From: Paenibacillus dauci | GTDB lineage: Bacteria > Bacillota > Bacilli > Paenibacillales > Paenibacillaceae | Length of the DNA stretch: 64,000 bases | Direction of reading: 5' to 3' | Assembly (NCBI RefSeq): GCF_000971985.1 | Contig: NZ_LAQQ01000001.1 | Coordinates: 186,001-250,000 of the forward strand | Shown here: piece by piece, positions 62,332 through 64,000 of the stretch | Layout: each line of letters opens with the position of its first letter | How positions within the stretch are numbered: position 1 is the first letter of the stretch | Translations under genes and position numbers: made by a program | Notes under the pieces: generated by a model | Told to the model about the DNA's origin: nothing | The model's database searches: none | The model's input: the letters and a program-made list of their open reading frames with translations, nothing else

Positions 62332-63564
62332 CTAGGCATGTCTTAATTTCTGATTCACGCGTTCTGCAAATAGCAGCATGAGCAGAATGTAAGCGAGAAC
62401 AACGAAAGGGAACCATCCTACATGTACATAAGCAGCAATCAATCCGAATAAAGGCGGCAAAATAGTAATACCTACATACGCCATAGCCAGCTGATAACCC
62501 ATTAGCCGGGCAGCATTCTTTTCTCCAAAACGGGCAGGTGTCTCATGCAGCAGTCCGGGGAAGATTGGGGCAAATCCGATACCAATCAGAATCAGACCGC
62601 TCATTAATAGAACCGGCGGTAGCGGCATAAGCAGCAGAATTCCACCTGCAACGGCAGTCAGCTGCCCAATCAGGATTAGCTTGCGGTTGCTCATACGCAG
62701 TGTCAGGAAGCCTGTGATTAGTCGTCCCAGTGTAATACCGGCAAAATACAACGACACCCAGCCTGCAGCCATTTCGGGAGTCACTCCCCGCGCTCCAACA
62801 AAGAAGCTGGCTCCCCATAACCCTACTGTTGCCTCTGCCCCGCAGTAGAACAGAAATGTCAGCAGTGTAAAATTAACGCCAGGGATTCGCAATAAATTCA
62901 TTTTGGTGGCAGGCGCATCGGACGAAGGATCGTTATCCGATGTTGAATCTGTTGTATGTAACTCGGAAGTAGATTGAGTTTGCTTCTCACGCTGCTTGGC
63001 TTCCTGCTGAATCGAGGCTACTTTTTTCCAGAGCGGCAGTGTGAACAGCAGGATAACAACAAGCACCATCTGTATAATGGCTACGGCCTGATAACCGCCT
63101 CTCCATGAGCTTTCCGTCCCCATATAGTAGGCCATAATAATGGGTCCTGTAGTGGCTCCTACACCCCAAAAGCAGTGCAGCCAGCTCATATGATGGGCTT
63201 TATAGTTGGAGGCTACATAATGATTCAACCCGGAATCGACCGCACCGGCACCAATTCCGAGCGGAATCGCGAGTACTGCCAGCCAGGTCAGCGACGGAAC
63301 AAAAGCAAAACCGAGCAGCGCTCCGGCAGTCAGGCAGCAGCTGATCAGGGTGACCAGTCCGGTGCCCAGCTTGTTCAGCAGGGTACCACTGGCCAGACTG
63401 GACAGGATAGTACCTACCGATGCGATAAGCGATAATGTACCGGCTGCTCCAAAGGGCGCCCGAATATCCAGATGCATGACCGGCCAGGCTGCTCCCAGCA
63501 TGGAATCGGGAATTCCCAGGCTGATAAAGGATAAATAGATGACAATCAGAAACAGTGTAGCCAT
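62332..63564 (-). CDS. Major facilitator superfamily transporter
   Basis: 410 residues from ATG 63564 (GGAGG upstream; longer frames to 63615 exist but lack such a site). About twelve membrane helices and a charged cytoplasmic loop in the middle (KQREKQTQSTSELHTTDSTS). The helix-2/3 region GTILSSLASGTLLNKLGTGLVT carries the MFS motif in weak form. FucP/YfkF-like proteins have a similar layout (GAGAVDSGLNHYVAS). Substrate unknown; sugar uptake would be a fair guess but is not shown. Confidence 0.9.
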   Translation of the reverse strand: MATLFLIVIYLSFISLGIPDSMLGAAWPVMHLDIRAPFGAAGTLSLIASVGTILSSLASGTLLNKLGTGLVTLISCCLTAGALLGFAFVPSLTWLAVLAIPLGIGAGAVDSGLNHYVASNYKAHHMSWLHCFWGVGATTGPIIMAYYMGTESSWRGGYQAVAIIQMVLVVILLFTLPLWKKVASIQQEAKQREKQTQSTSELHTTDSTSDNDPSSDAPATKMNLLRIPGVNFTLLTFLFYCGAEATVGLWGASFFVGARGVTPEMAAGWVSLYFAGITLGRLITGFLTLRMSNRKLILIGQLTAVAGGILLLMPLPPVLLMSGLILIGIGFAPIFPGLLHETPARFGEKNAARLMGYQLAMAYVGITILPPLFGLIAAYVHVGWFPFVVLAYILLMLLFAERVNQKLRHA

Positions 63565-63672
63565 AGGTGCAATAACCTCCATCTTTGGAATATCTGCTGA
63601 TTCAGCATCTATCATATCATCAGAGCAGAACTTTTTAAAACATTTATTAAAAGTAATTTCATTTCATCGCAT

Positions 63673-64000
63673 CTATGGTCTGATACCTGCTGTCAGGATA
63701 CGCTGAATCGCGCCTTCGATAGTCAGCTGCTCACGTATACCCGTGCTGCGCTCCACGTATTCTACTTCGCCTGCAGCAGCTCCTTTGCCTATAATAAGGC
63801 GTATTGGGATGCCGATCAGATCGGAATCTTTGAACTTGACGCCGGCTCGTTCTTCCCGATCATCCAGAAGTACGTCATGATGAGCCTGGATCAGTCTCTC
63901 ATACAGCTGGAGAGCTACACTCATCTGCTGCTCATCCTTGGTAGAGATCGGAATCAGATGAACCTGATAAGGAGCTATAGCACCAGGCCAGCATATCCCC
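63673..64000 (-). CDS. proS: Prolyl-tRNA synthetase, C-terminal part
   Basis: Partial gene cut by the right edge; 108 codons plus stop visible. The C-terminal anticodon-binding domain of class II bacterial-type ProRS reads CWPGAIAPYQVHLIPI, then YERLIQAHHDVLLDDREERAGVKFKDSDLIGIPIRLIIGK, the conserved DDR..RAGVKF..ADLIG motif, and the usual short tail. It charges tRNA-Pro. Standard housekeeping gene. Confidence 0.93.
   Translation of the reverse strand, partial: GICWPGAIAPYQVHLIPISTKDEQQMSVALQLYERLIQAHHDVLLDDREERAGVKFKDSDLIGIPIRLIIGKGAAAGEVEYVERSTGIREQLTIEGAIQRILTAGIRP

Noticed and set aside
1-64000. CRISPR arrays, tRNA, rRNA, IS elements
   Set aside because: No regularly spaced repeats, no CCA-ended cloverleaf, no transposase motif or terminal repeats noticed on either strand.

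Overview
The window looks like chromosomal DNA of a Paenibacillus-type Gram-positive bacterium. This is inferred from strong GGAGG ribosome binding sites, frequent TTG/GTG starts, CcpA-type cre boxes, lipoprotein signals of the Firmicute kind, and the gene families present (DUF4188, DUF2264, PL11/PL10 pectin lyases, Staphylococcus-like crt genes, an A-T-C-A-T-R peptide synthetase). No rRNA, tRNA, CRISPR array, phage or intact insertion sequence was seen.

Layout. 0-1.5 kb: a cut-off subtilisin-like protease and an exported protein of unknown role. 1.8-6.1 kb: DUF4188 protein and an assimilatory NADH-nitrite reductase operon (large subunit, small subunit, uroporphyrinogen-III synthase-like protein). 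6.4-9.4 kb: a chemoreceptor translationally coupled to a sugar-binding lipoprotein that has no permease beside it. 9.6-18.8 kb: pectin/rhamnogalacturonan genes (GH43, PL11, AraC regulator, DUF2264, GH88) with cre-like sites and an intervening macrolide-type glycosyltransferase. 19-21.6 kb: CHASE3-GAF-GGDEF diguanylate cyclase and a secreted repeat protein. 22.1-24.4 kb: threonine catabolism (kbl-tdh). 24.6-32.4 kb: a visibly AT-rich patchwork of small secreted and hypothetical proteins, a TetR operon with its operator, an XRE regulator and decayed gene pieces. 32.5-39.1 kb: a C30 carotenoid (staphyloxanthin-type) operon containing crtP, aldehyde dehydrogenase, crtN, crtQ and an HSL-type esterase, but no crtM or crtO. 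39.3-42.3 kb: SDR protein, AraC regulator, a small membrane protein and two gene remnants. 42.4-49.3 kb: secreted glucoamylase-like protein under a palindromic operator, alditol oxidase plus acetyltransferase, a frameshifted AraC gene, and a sugar isomerase/Gfo-Idh-MocA pair. 49.2-51.2 kb: small membrane protein, SRAP protein, small secreted protein. 51.3-58.2 kb: a 2313-residue peptide synthetase ending in a reductase domain, of the kind that makes dipeptide aldehydes and pyrazinones (aureusimine-like). 58.5-64 kb: FAD amine oxidase, D,D-carboxypeptidase lipoprotein, pectate lyase PL10, MFS transporter and the C-terminus of prolyl-tRNA synthetase.

How the genes may work together. PL11, PL10, GH43 and GH88 form a scattered pectin-degrading set. 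Several lie behind cre-like boxes, so carbon catabolite control is likely. The chemoreceptor/binding-protein pair next to them may sense the released sugars. The most unusual loci are the carotenoid operon without its own C30 synthase and the two-module reductive NRPS. Several single-base frameshifts and remnants mark the edges of accessory DNA.
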